Shown here one piece after another: positions 16,752 through 24,931 of a stretch of 43,767 nt of DNA. The notes under the pieces were generated by a model. It was not told the DNA's origin, searched no databases, and was given only the letters and a program-made list of their open reading frames with translations. Source of the DNA: CAZRIE01 sp964600075 (GTDB lineage Bacteria > Bacteroidota > Bacteroidia > Flavobacteriales > Flavobacteriaceae); assembly GCA_964600075.1 (NCBI GenBank), contig CAZRIE010000025.1, forward strand, positions 1 to 43,767, given 5' to 3'. Position numbers and translations under genes: made by a program. Each line of letters opens with the position of its first letter. The first letter of the stretch is position 1.

Positions 16752-17201
16752 ATGGAATATCTAATTTAAGATAAGGCTTATTTTGACGATCTGCTAGAAA
16801 TGGCTTTGGATCTATGGAAAGATTTCCCCAAAAACGAACTAGAAAAAGTTTTGAGAGAAATCGGGGCTTCGGAGCACAAAGTAGTATTCTTCGCTAAGGA
16901 CCAAGAACTACTGGTCGGCTTTGTATATGTCTCCATACGCCAAGATTATGTTGAAGGCGCCGATACTTCACCAACAGGTTATTTAGAGGGCATCTATGTA
17001 AAACCCGACTGCAGTAAAATAGGTGTTGCACATGAACTTTTTGAATTGGGTGAAAAATAGGTGTCTCAAAAAGGTGGTCATCAAATGGGGTCCGACTCTT
17101 GGGAATGGAACAAAGCAACGGTCGCCTTTCATCAGAAAATAGGTTTTAAAGAAGAAGACACACTAGTACACTTTATAAAAGATATCGATACTGAAACTTA
17201 A
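16752..17201 (+). pseudogene. AAC(6')-like GNAT acetyltransferase, broken by two in-frame stops
   Basis: The frame opens at ATG 16752 (MEYLI), meets TAA at 16767-16769, resumes in the same frame as DKAYFDDLLEMALDLWKDF, and continues through the GNAT core to a TAG at 17058-17060. After that it reads VSQKGGHQMGSDSWEWNKA and FHQKIGFKEEDTLVHFIKDI to a TAA at 17199-17201. Without the two stops the protein would be about 149 residues, a normal size for aminoglycoside 6'-N-acetyltransferase-like GNATs. The acetyl-CoA region GIYVKPDCSKIGVAHELFELGEK is present, though the usual Arg/Lys-rich P-loop (RKKGIA) is degraded to SKIGVA. The TAG follows LGEK exactly where this family commonly has Trp, so TGG to TAG is the likely change. 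The substrate is unproven; similarity to AAC(6') does not establish drug modification. Confidence 0.78.
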
Positions 17202-17332
17202 AGAAAGACAAAACCTGACGAATACTTTCGGATAAGAATAATTTCAACACGTTTTAGATAATACTAGGTTGGTTTTTAATATCTTGTCGCTGAACATATC
17301 ATAAATTCACAAACAACTTAAATCTCAAGAAA

Positions 17333-17845
17333 ATGAAAAAAGTAATGGTTGCATTGGTATTCATGGCAGGGGTCATGGGCTATGCACAAGAAAATTTAAC
17401 ACAGAGTACTATTCAAGGTGTTTTAACGGGCAACCAGGGTCAAGTGATTTCCCTGGCGGAAGCTTTTTCTGAAGAACAATATGATTGGCGCCCTACCGAA
17501 GGTGTCAATTCTGTCGGCGAGGCGCTTCTTCACATCGCGGGTGCTAATTATTATCTGTCCTCTAAAATGGGCTTTGCCCCTCCAGAAGATGTAGACGTGA
17601 TGAATCTGGGTAAAATCACTGGAAAAGAAAATATTATTGCGGTTGTGAAAAAATCTAACGAATTCGTGCGTGAAAAAATTATGATGGTCGAAAACGACCA
17701 ATTGGGGGAAGAGGTCGATTTTGGTTTTGCCAAGATGAACATGCTCGGAGGTCTTTTGTCCATAATGGAGCATAACGGTGAGCACAAAGGCCAATTGATT
17801 GCTTATGCGCGCTCAAATGGTGTTACGCCGCCCTGGAGCAAATAA
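17333..17845 (+). CDS. Secreted DinB-family protein
   Basis: The 170-residue protein starts with a signal peptide (MKKVMVALVFMAGVMGYAQ) followed by a four-helix DinB fold. Likely metal ligands are the His in GEALLHIAGANYYLSS and the HxxxH in MEHNGEHKGQLIAYARS, which is the usual DinB triad. EEQYDWRPTEGVNSVGE is a common N-terminal segment of DinB proteins. The family includes thiol-dependent transferases and many members of unknown activity. A signal peptide on a DinB protein suggests a periplasmic metal-dependent enzyme, but the substrate cannot be inferred. It stands alone, with a terminator-like hairpin just downstream. Confidence 0.88.
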   Translation: MKKVMVALVFMAGVMGYAQENLTQSTIQGVLTGNQGQVISLAEAFSEEQYDWRPTEGVNSVGEALLHIAGANYYLSSKMGFAPPEDVDVMNLGKITGKENIIAVVKKSNEFVREKIMMVENDQLGEEVDFGFAKMNMLGGLLSIMEHNGEHKGQLIAYARSNGVTPPWSK

Positions 17846-17864
17846 TATTTTTTAAAAAGCTTTG

Positions 17865-17901
17865 AAGGTCCTTCTTGAATTTTTGGGAAAGGGCCTTTTT
17901 T
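17865..17901 (+). terminator. Terminator after the DinB gene
   Basis: AAGGTCC (17865-17871) pairs with GGGCCTT (17891-17897), with one G-T pair, around an imperfectly paired 19-nt interior. A run of six T begins at 17896. It lies 20 nt after the stop codon. Confidence 0.55.
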
Positions 17902-18086
17902 GTTTCCCTTAATACCTGTTTAATTGACTTAAGCTCCACCTTGCACTCCGGCCTTTGTTCTGCTAGTCTTGTCAGTATTAAAATCGAAGCTTATTTTTTT
18001 ATACATTCTTGCACAATATCAATGTAAATTTAACGTTAATTAATTGTAAATTTTTAGTAACTTTAGAATTATAGCTAAAAAAAATA

Positions 18087-18221
18087 ATGACTATGAAAGT
18101 ACGTAAACACAGCTTCGAAGCTAAAAAAAGAAGGAAATCACTTATTGTGAATATGCACAACTACATGAAAAACTATGCCACGAAATGCAGGTATTCTTTT
18201 CACAGAATGTTAAGCATATAG
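18087..18221 (+). CDS. Possible 44-residue basic peptide
   Basis: The frame begins ATGACTATG (18087, or 18093) and ends at TAG 18219-18221. The product is short and very basic (MTMKVRKHSFEAKKRRK, then hydrophobic and Cys/Tyr/His residues). The A-rich region before the ATG contains TAACTTTA (18058-18065), one base off the TAnnTTTG pattern. It ends 1 nt before the rsmG stop on the opposite strand. I do not recognise the sequence, and it could be a chance ORF. The rest of the 17902-18086 stretch holds nothing I can support. Confidence 0.35.
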   Translation: MTMKVRKHSFEAKKRRKSLIVNMHNYMKNYATKCRYSFHRMLSI

Positions 18222-18222
18222 A

Positions 18223-18858
18223 CTAGCCCTTAAATTTTATGGGCAGGTACACCACTTTTTTAGTCTCAAAAAAGTCCTCTTCAAAATAATCGGTCAGATT
18301 AGAAATTTCTGCGTTCTTATAGCCCCTTAGTTCTTCGGTTAGGTCGCCTCCTTTAAGATAAAGTATACCGTTTTTTCTATTGTGCAGTGATTCCTTCTTT
18401 ATTTTTCCTTTGACCCAATAGGTAAATGTTGGCATAGCTGCCACTGCCCTACTTACAATAAAGTCGAATTCCCCTTTTACATCCTCTACTCTAGAATTTT
18501 TAGCGGTTACGTTTTCAAGGGCCAGTCCTTCCATCACTTCTTCAACGACCTTAATTTTTTTACCGATAGAATCGACCAATGTAAATTTCACATTAGGGAA
18601 AAGTATCGCCAAAGGAATTCCTGGAAAGCCCCCACCCGTGCCAACATCCAATACACTACTACCATCTTTAAATAGCTGTATCTTGGCAATACCTAATGAA
18701 TGAAGTACATGCCGGAGATATAGTTCATCGATATCCTTTCGGGAAACTACATTTATTTTTTGGTTCCAATCTTTGTATAGCTCTTCCAACAACAGGAATT
18801 GTTCGCGCTGAACATCTGATAAATTGGGAAAATATTTAAAAACTATTTCGGCGGTCAT
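18223..18858 (-). CDS. rsmG: 16S rRNA (guanine(527)-N7)-methyltransferase
   Basis: RsmG (GidB) methylates N7 of G527 in the 530 loop of 16S rRNA using SAM; its loss gives low-level streptomycin resistance in other bacteria. The 211-residue protein has the N-terminal helical part (LYKDWNQKINVVSRKDIDEL), the SAM-binding motif VLDVGTGGGFPGIPLAILFP and FIVSRAVAAMPTFTYWVK. The length and frame are normal. It is divergent from the desaturase gene and convergent with the small basic ORF. Confidence 0.96.
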   Translation of the reverse strand: MTAEIVFKYFPNLSDVQREQFLLLEELYKDWNQKINVVSRKDIDELYLRHVLHSLGIAKIQLFKDGSSVLDVGTGGGFPGIPLAILFPNVKFTLVDSIGKKIKVVEEVMEGLALENVTAKNSRVEDVKGEFDFIVSRAVAAMPTFTYWVKGKIKKESLHNRKNGILYLKGGDLTEELRGYKNAEISNLTDYFEEDFFETKKVVYLPIKFKG

Positions 18859-18861
18859 GCG

Positions 18862-18869
18862 TATCTTTG
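18862..18869 (+). promoter_or_regulatory. Candidate -7 element upstream of the desaturase
   Basis: TATCTTTG on the plus strand, 114 nt before the desaturase ATG at 18984. If used, transcription would start within the rsmG-desaturase intergenic region and give a leader of about 110 nt. Confidence 0.3.
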
Positions 18870-18983
18870 TATTTAGAACTTATATCGAGTTACATGCAAA
18901 ATTACTATATTCACTAGTCAAAAAGTAGGTGCCTTAATATAAAGAACACTACTTCTAGTATATATATCAAAAGATTGGACCAT

Positions 18984-20084
18984 ATGAACCAAAAAAACAT
19001 ACGATTTTCTAGAAAAGACTCCGCTCAATTTTTCCGAACGGTAAATACACGCGTCAACGATTATTTTAAGGAAAACAAACTTAAAAAAACGGGCAACTGG
19101 CGACTACATTTAAAGACAGTAGTCATGTTCGCAATGTTCCTTACCCCTTATTTCCTGATTTTGACCTTGGGGCTTCCTAATTGGGCCAATCTTTTGTTGA
19201 CCATAGTGATGGGCATCGGTATGGCGGGTGTCGGCATGAACGTGATGCACGATGGCAACCATGGCTCGTATTCCAACAAAAAATGGGTGAACAAACTGAT
19301 GGGGAGCAGTATATACATTTTAGCCGGAAATGTATATAACTGGCAGGTGCAGCACAATGTGCTACACCATACCTATACCAACATTCATGAGCACGATGAA
19401 GACATGGAAGCCGGTCGCATTCTTCGCTTCTCAAAGCACACCGAATGGAAGAAACATCATAAATTCCAACATTTTTATTCCGTTTTTCTTTATGGATTAT
19501 TGACTTTCAACTGGGCAATTACCACCGATTTTCAACAGATGTACCGCTATATGAAGCGCAAGCTTTCTTACGGAAAATTACCGAGTGCTGCTATGAACTG
19601 GAGCACTTTGGTCGTCGCCAAAATCCTTTACATAGCCATCTGGATAGTACTCCCGCTTATTTTGATCGATATCGCTTGGTGGAAGATTCTTTTAGGCTTC
19701 TTTATCATGCATTACGTAGCCGGTGTTATCTTAAGTGTTGTCTTTCAATTGGCACACATCGTCGACGAGGCAGATACGCCTTTGCCAGATGAAAGCGGAA
19801 CCATGAAAAATACCTGGGCCATTCACCAATTGTTCACCACCGTGAATTTTGGCACAAAAAACCGTGTCGTCAACTGGTTTACAGGTGGCTTGAACCACCA
19901 AGTAGAACACCATATTTTTCCTAATATCAGCCATGTACATTACACAAAAATCTCTAAAATTGTGAAAGAAACGGCAAAGGAATTTAATTTGCCTTACAAC
20001 GAGTACAAAACTACCCGAAAAGCTATAATTTCACACTTCAAACACTTAAAAGAATTGGGTAAACAGCCCGCCTTACAATTGTAA
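18984..20084 (+). CDS. Membrane fatty acid (acyl-CoA/acyl-lipid) desaturase
   Basis: This di-iron membrane desaturase introduces a double bond into acyl chains. The three histidine boxes are HDGNH, HNVLHH and QVEHH (within GGLNHQVEHHIFPNISHVHY). The glutamine in the last box is typical of linoleoyl-CoA/front-end-type desaturases. Hydrophobic spans lie at about residues 45-90 and 200-255. The start is taken as the ATG at 18984 (MNQKNIRFSRKDSAQFF, 366 residues), not the TTG 9 nt upstream. No cytochrome b5 domain is fused, so an external electron donor is needed. Regiospecificity cannot be read from the sequence. Confidence 0.92.
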   Translation: MNQKNIRFSRKDSAQFFRTVNTRVNDYFKENKLKKTGNWRLHLKTVVMFAMFLTPYFLILTLGLPNWANLLLTIVMGIGMAGVGMNVMHDGNHGSYSNKKWVNKLMGSSIYILAGNVYNWQVQHNVLHHTYTNIHEHDEDMEAGRILRFSKHTEWKKHHKFQHFYSVFLYGLLTFNWAITTDFQQMYRYMKRKLSYGKLPSAAMNWSTLVVAKILYIAIWIVLPLILIDIAWWKILLGFFIMHYVAGVILSVVFQLAHIVDEADTPLPDESGTMKNTWAIHQLFTTVNFGTKNRVVNWFTGGLNHQVEHHIFPNISHVHYTKISKIVKETAKEFNLPYNEYKTTRKAIISHFKHLKELGKQPALQL

Positions 20085-20165
20085 TCGTACTTTTAAAAAT
20101 TTAAAGTTTTACCATCACCCTTGCCCAAAAAATCGTGGGAAAAGGTGCTTAAAGATGACGCTACT

Positions 20166-21374
20166 ATGACACCATCAATCGCCACCAACGATGAACTTTC
20201 TGAACGTATTAAAAGCGTTACCCCTTCGGCTACACTAGAAATGGCTGCCAAGGCACGGGAGCTTCGAGCTGCCGGCAAAGATATTATCGGGCTAAGTCTT
20301 GGGGAACCCGATTTCAATACGCCTGACTATATAAAAGATGCCGCGATTCAGGCGGTTAACGACAACTATAATTCGTATACACCGGTAGATGGTTATGTGG
20401 AATTGAAAGATGCCATAATAACTAAGTTCAAAAGAGACAACGACCTCAGCTATGAGCGCTCACAAATCATGGTTTCAACGGGAGCTAAACAGGCATTGTA
20501 TAATGTAGCCCAGGTCATATTGAACAAAGGTGATGAAGTAATTCTACCATGTCCATATTGGGTAAGCTATAGCGATATTGTAAAATTGGCAGACGGGATA
20601 CCAGTAGAAGTAGCGACCGCTCTCGATTCAGATTTTAAAATGACCGCAGAGCAGCTGGAAGCTGCCATCACACCCAAAACACGTATGCTTTGGTACAGCT
20701 CACCTTGTAACCCCAGTGGTTCTATTTATAGTAAAACGGAACTTCGTGCCTTAGCTGATGTATTGCAAAAACACCCTCAGATTATTGTGGTAAGCGATGA
20801 AATTTACGAGCATATCAACTATGGCGTAACGGCGCATGCCTCTATGGCTTCTTTCGAAGACATGTATAATCGAACAGTCACCGTAAACGGGGTAGCCAAG
20901 GCCTTTGCCATGACTGGCTGGCGTATCGGTTATATCGGCGCACCAAGCTATATCGCACGTGCATGTAACAAGTTACAAGGTCAAGTGACCAGTGGTGCGA
21001 ACTGTATTGCACAACGAGCCGTGATTACCGCCCTGACCGAATCGCCCGACCGAGTACAATTTATGGTCGATAAATTCAAAGAGCGTAGGCAACTTATTTT
21101 AGGCCTGTTGAACAATCTCGACGGCTTTCGCTGTAACGAGCCCCAAGGTGCCTTTTACGTCTACCCTGATGTGACCGCCTATTTCGGAAAAACCCTAAAC
21201 GGAGTGACCATCAATAACGCCTCCGACTTTTCGATGTATCTATTGGAGCACGCCAATGTGGCCACCGTTACCGGAGATGCCTTTGGCAATGGCAATTGCA
21301 TACGCATTTCGTATGCCGCCTCGGAAGAGGAAATCCGGGAAGCTATAGCTCGCATTAAAAAGGCACTTAGCTAG
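20166..21374 (+). CDS. Class I PLP-dependent aminotransferase (aspartate aminotransferase type)
   Basis: It transfers amino groups between amino acids and 2-oxo acids with pyridoxal phosphate. The fold-type I signatures are SLGEPDFNTPDYIKDAA, the CNPSG motif in SSPCNPSGSIYSKTEL, SDEIYEH, the PLP-lysine segment NGVAKAFAMTGWRIGYIG, and the C-terminal Arg in NCIRISYAASEE. Substrate is most likely aspartate/2-oxoglutarate, by similarity to the 395-residue Bacteroidota AspC group. The start is ATG 20166 (402 residues). An open extension to TTG 20121 is less likely, since a promoter-like CCCTTGCCC lies there. A long perfect hairpin follows 21 nt after the stop. Confidence 0.93.
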   Translation: MTPSIATNDELSERIKSVTPSATLEMAAKARELRAAGKDIIGLSLGEPDFNTPDYIKDAAIQAVNDNYNSYTPVDGYVELKDAIITKFKRDNDLSYERSQIMVSTGAKQALYNVAQVILNKGDEVILPCPYWVSYSDIVKLADGIPVEVATALDSDFKMTAEQLEAAITPKTRMLWYSSPCNPSGSIYSKTELRALADVLQKHPQIIVVSDEIYEHINYGVTAHASMASFEDMYNRTVTVNGVAKAFAMTGWRIGYIGAPSYIARACNKLQGQVTSGANCIAQRAVITALTESPDRVQFMVDKFKERRQLILGLLNNLDGFRCNEPQGAFYVYPDVTAYFGKTLNGVTINNASDFSMYLLEHANVATVTGDAFGNGNCIRISYAASEEEIREAIARIKKALS

Positions 21375-21395
21375 AAATCGTTAATTATAATAATT

Positions 21396-21448
21396 AGTCC
21401 TCAAATGTCGCATACTGAAACAAGTTCAGTATGCGACATTTGAGGACT
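21396..21448. repeat. 24-bp perfect inverted repeat (hairpin) after the aminotransferase gene
   Basis: The arms 21396-21419 and 21425-21448 are perfectly complementary over 24 bp around the 5-nt loop ACAAG, and TTTT follows the right arm directly. It could be a strong terminator for the aminotransferase gene. The stem is much longer than the other terminators in this window, so a small non-coding or processing role is also possible. Confidence 0.85.
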
Positions 21449-21755
21449 TTTCACTGTACTGATTTAAACTTTTTATTTGGAAACGTTTACTTCGTACTTT
21501 TCTGTTTCTATACTTGTAAATATGTACTAAAAAACATTGCACAGTAATCGCCACAAGAAATTACTTGTCCTCATCTACTCTGAAAATTCATGCAAAGTTA
21601 GATGCAAACCTAGGCGACTACTAATAGCCTAGACTGTTACGGTGATACTTTTGTGATATCTCTTCACTTATAAAATTTTATCTTTAGCACATACTACTTT
21701 TGGAATAACCGAAACCCTCATAATCCTCTGGAAGGTCAATTATTAAAACAATACG
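21449..21755 (+). other. Intergenic stretch with two promoter-like elements
   Basis: There is no coding frame that I can support between the hairpin and the PKD-spondin gene. Two TACTTTTG matches to the -7 consensus occur, at 21646-21653 and 21695-21702. The second is 54 nt before the ATG at 21756 and is the likelier promoter of the broken gene. Confidence 0.4.
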
Positions 21756-23208
21756 ATGAACAAAACATTACTTCTGGTAGTCTCCCAAATAGTTCTTATA
21801 AGTTGTAGTAGTGACGATGGGCCGGCCGAGCAGCCTGCGGACCCCATTCTTCCGGTAGCGGGTTTTTCAGCGTCGGAGACGGCTATCGAAACAGGGGCAT
21901 CTATTACATTTTCAGAAGATTCAGAAAATGCTACCAGCTATTCTTGGGCTTTTGAAGGTGGAGAACCCGTTACGGGCACTGACAAAAATCCAGAAATTAC
22001 TTATGGCGCTTCCGGAACTTTTCAAGTCAGTTTAAAAGTTTCCAACACCGACGGTGAAGACACGGAGACGAAAGCCGATTAAATCACGGTAACGGATGTA
22101 GTTACTAGCGCTCCTCCTACGGCCGAATTTTCCGCATCCGCCACGACGGTCGAAACGGACCAGTCCATAGTATTTACTGATACCAGCACCGATAATCCAA
22201 CTTCGTGGGCTTGGGAATTCGAAGGGGGAGACCCAGCTACGAGTACGGATCAAAATCCCTCCGTAACATATGCAACTGCTGGGACTTATAATGTAACACT
22301 TACCGCCACCAACGCGGATGGCGATGACGTCGAGACAAAGCTCGCTTATATTACCGCATCTGAAGCTGCAATTGCACCCGAGGCGGAATTTACTGCTTCT
22401 GCAACCACTATAACGAGTGGTCAGCAGATTACCTTTACCGATTCAAGTACCAATAATCCTACTTCATGGTCTTGGGAATTTGAGGGAGGAGATCCTTCAA
22501 CGAGCGCGGAACAGAATCCCGTCATAAGCTATCCCAATTTTGGAAGCTATGAAGTAACGCTGACCGCTACTAACGCTGCCGGGTCGCTACCGAAGTAAAA
22601 TCAGCATACATCATTGTAGAACAGCAGATAGCTTCTTACACCGTTACTTTTGCAAGCAATTGGAACAGTACCAACCACCCAACGGACTTCCCTTCGGCGA
22701 CGGATCATTTTTCATCGGCAACAGGTATGGTGCACAAACCCGGTATAACCTTTTTTAAGAACGGGGAATTGGCCAGTCAAGGTGTTGAAATCATGGCGGA
22801 GTCCGGAGGCGTGGGCGCTCTGAACGACGAAATCAATGTGATTGTAAGTGCTGGTGAGGCTATGAGCCGTATCAATGGAGGCGGACTACCACACGGAACC
22901 GCCGAAAAAACATTTACAATAGAAGTAACGGAAGTGTTTTCATTGGTTACTTTGGTTAGTATGATTGCTCCGAGTCCCGATTGGTTCGTGGCCCTAGAAG
23001 ATGTAAACCTATTCAATGGAGGCGAATTTGTTGAAAATACCACGGTAGAAGCAATTTCATATGATGCGGGAACGGATAGCGGTACGACCTATAGCTCTCC
23101 TCCAACTCTGATAGCAATGAAAATATCTTTTTGATAAGCGATGCACCCTTAGGCAATGGATCTACAGTCCATCCACCCGTGGCCTTCTTTACTTTTGTAA
23201 AGAATTAG
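21756..23208 (+). pseudogene. Lipoprotein with three PKD repeats and a spondin_N domain, broken
   Basis: The first open frame encodes a lipoprotein signal (MNKTLLLVVSQIVLISC) and one PKD domain, then stops at TAA 22080-22082. The same frame continues through two more PKD domains (each with SWAWEFEGGDP or SWSWEFEGGDP). It loses register near 22581-22587, where one base is missing before GCTACCGAAGTAAAA. The next frame carries a spondin_N domain (TVTFASNWNSTNHPTDFP; LVSMIAPSPDWFVALEDVNL; YDAGTDSGTTYSS). A second frameshift near 23100-23110 is needed to reach the natural end SDAPLGNGSTV...FFTFVKN at TAG 23206-23208. Spondin_N proteins of Bacteroidota are surface or secreted proteins of unknown ligand. 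The first stop sits where repeat 2 has Tyr (ADYITV versus AYITAS), so Tyr to TAA is likely. Confidence 0.8.
21852..22622 (+). repeat. Three tandem PKD-domain repeats
   Basis: Repeat units begin at 21852, 22116 and 22377 with PVAGFSASET, PTAEFSASAT and PEAEFTASAT, each about 80 codons. Units 2 and 3 are clearly closer to each other than to unit 1, also at DNA level around the WEFEGGDP segment. They lie inside the broken PKD-spondin gene. Confidence 0.8.
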
Positions 23209-23244
23209 AGAACATTCGGTTTTCCCGTATAAACCGTTACTAAG

Positions 23245-24735
23245 TTACGTTCGTTTCCAAAAATAGGGTGTCAACAAAATCAATACGGTAAAGAGTTCTA
23301 ATCTTCCGGCGAGCATCAAAAAACCACACCACCATTTTCCCGCATCGGGCAGGCCGTTAAAATTACTTAGCGGATACAGGCTACCAAAAGCAGGCCCCAC
23401 ATTGCCCAGCGAAGATGCAGCACCTCCAATTGCCGTTACAAAGTCCATACCCATGGCGCCGAGCACCAAAGCTCCAATAATGAACAACAACATATAGAGT
23501 ACAAAAAAAGCAATGATGTTGTACACAATGTGCTCTTTTACAGTCTTGCCGTTGTAGCGAACAGGAATAATCGCACTAGGGTGTAGTGTACGTTTAAATT
23601 CCAGCAACCCATTTTTTATAATCAATACATGACGCATCACTTTGATACCCCCCGAAGTAGAACCTGCCGAACCTCCCATAAACATTAGACCAAAAAAGAA
23701 AATGGTCAAAAAGGGTGTCCAACTGGTAAAGTCGGCCGTAACGAATCCCGTGGTGGTTACCACGGAAATCACTTGAAACAATGTATGTCTGAAGGAACTT
23801 TCTGCATCACCAAAAACTTTGGGATGGTATTCCGTAACGGGCACATCGGCCTTAAAGTGAACGACCAATGCCGCTATGATAACGAACAACGCTATCAAAC
23901 CCGCATAGAATTTGAACTCTTCGTCTTTGATGACACGTTGTACCTTTCCCTTAAAAGCAAAATAACTGAGTACAAAGTTGGCGCCTGCCAAAAACATGAA
24001 TAGAATAACAATGTATTGAATCAAAGGCTGATCGTTCCAGTAGGCCATGCTGAGGTTCTTAGTGGAAAAACCCCCAGTTGAAAGAGTAGCCAAGGAGTGG
24101 TTTATGGCGTCGAAAAAGTTCATTCCTGCCAATTTCAGCAACAAGGTTTCGGCCAAAGTATACCCAAAATAGATGAGCCAAAGGCGTTTTGCGGTATCCG
24201 TAATCCTAGGGTGCAGTTTGTCGGTATTGGGGCCGGGCGCTTCAGCAGCGAACAACTGCATGCCCCCGATACCAAGCAATGGCAGGATGGCAATAGCCAA
24301 AACGATGATACCCATACCACCTATCCAATGGGTAAGGCTACGCCAAAAAAGTACACCTTCGGGCAAGGCTTCGATGTCATCTAAAATCGATGCTCCTGTA
24401 GTAGTATAACCCGAAATGGTTTCAAAAAAGGCGTTGGTAATACCGGGGATGGCACCTGAGAACAGATATGGCAACATACCTGAAAATGACATCACCAGCC
24501 AACCGAACGTAACGATAATATACCCCTCTTTTCGCTTGACCTCCTTTTTATGGCCCCGCGTGGTGAACATGGCGAACGTACCCACAAACATGGTGGCGAT
24601 AGCGGCGAGGGCAATACTCAAGGTTACCCCATCGGAATAGATACCGCTTACCAAGGTTGCCAAGAGCATAAAGCCACCATTGCAAAGCAATAGCAGCCCC
24701 ATGATATGAAATATTATTTTGGAATTAAGACGCAT
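23245..24735 (-). CDS. trkH: TrkH/KtrB-type potassium uptake protein
   Basis: TrkH is the membrane pore subunit of the Trk K+ uptake system. The 496-residue protein has the four-fold MPM architecture. Selectivity-filter segments are seen as TTTGASIL (about residue 111-118), LSTGGFST (about 218-225), VTTTGFVTADF and LGNVGPAFGSLYPLSNF. The conserved SLTHWIGGMGIIVLAIAILP and GSAGSTSGGIKVMR are present. It lies downstream of trkA on the same strand, separated by 196 nt, so the pore and its regulator are colocated but not tightly coupled. Confidence 0.96.
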   Translation of the reverse strand: MRLNSKIIFHIMGLLLLCNGGFMLLATLVSGIYSDGVTLSIALAAIATMFVGTFAMFTTRGHKKEVKRKEGYIIVTFGWLVMSFSGMLPYLFSGAIPGITNAFFETISGYTTTGASILDDIEALPEGVLFWRSLTHWIGGMGIIVLAIAILPLLGIGGMQLFAAEAPGPNTDKLHPRITDTAKRLWLIYFGYTLAETLLLKLAGMNFFDAINHSLATLSTGGFSTKNLSMAYWNDQPLIQYIVILFMFLAGANFVLSYFAFKGKVQRVIKDEEFKFYAGLIALFVIIAALVVHFKADVPVTEYHPKVFGDAESSFRHTLFQVISVVTTTGFVTADFTSWTPFLTIFFFGLMFMGGSAGSTSGGIKVMRHVLIIKNGLLEFKRTLHPSAIIPVRYNGKTVKEHIVYNIIAFFVLYMLLFIIGALVLGAMGMDFVTAIGGAASSLGNVGPAFGSLYPLSNFNGLPDAGKWWCGFLMLAGRLELFTVLILLTPYFWKRT

Positions 24736-24931
24736 TAATTACAATCTTGATTGAAACAAAGCTGATGGTAAGTTTTTTTTCTGACATTTCAGAACTACAG
24801 ATTTCATCTTTAAAAAAGTTAATTGTTATGGGTTAAAGATTAACCGTAATAAATTTACATTTAACGATTAACATGTAACCAAACAACCTTATCTCCTAAT
24901 TTATATTATGATTGCCTGAGATTTAGTTTAG

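Noticed and set aside
20121..20165. TTG start extending the aminotransferase by 15 residues
   Set aside because: The ATG at 20166 gives the usual family length and the extension is basic and unlike family N-termini.
22727..23134. Independent 135-residue gene
   Set aside because: Its sequence is the middle of a spondin_N domain that starts upstream without a stop in the same frame, so it is a pseudogene segment.
13284..23208. Alternative genetic code or programmed readthrough to explain in-frame stops
   Set aside because: The stops are TAA and TAG in only a few accessory genes, the same codons end normal genes here, and two of the four genes also carry frameshifts, so ordinary gene decay fits better.
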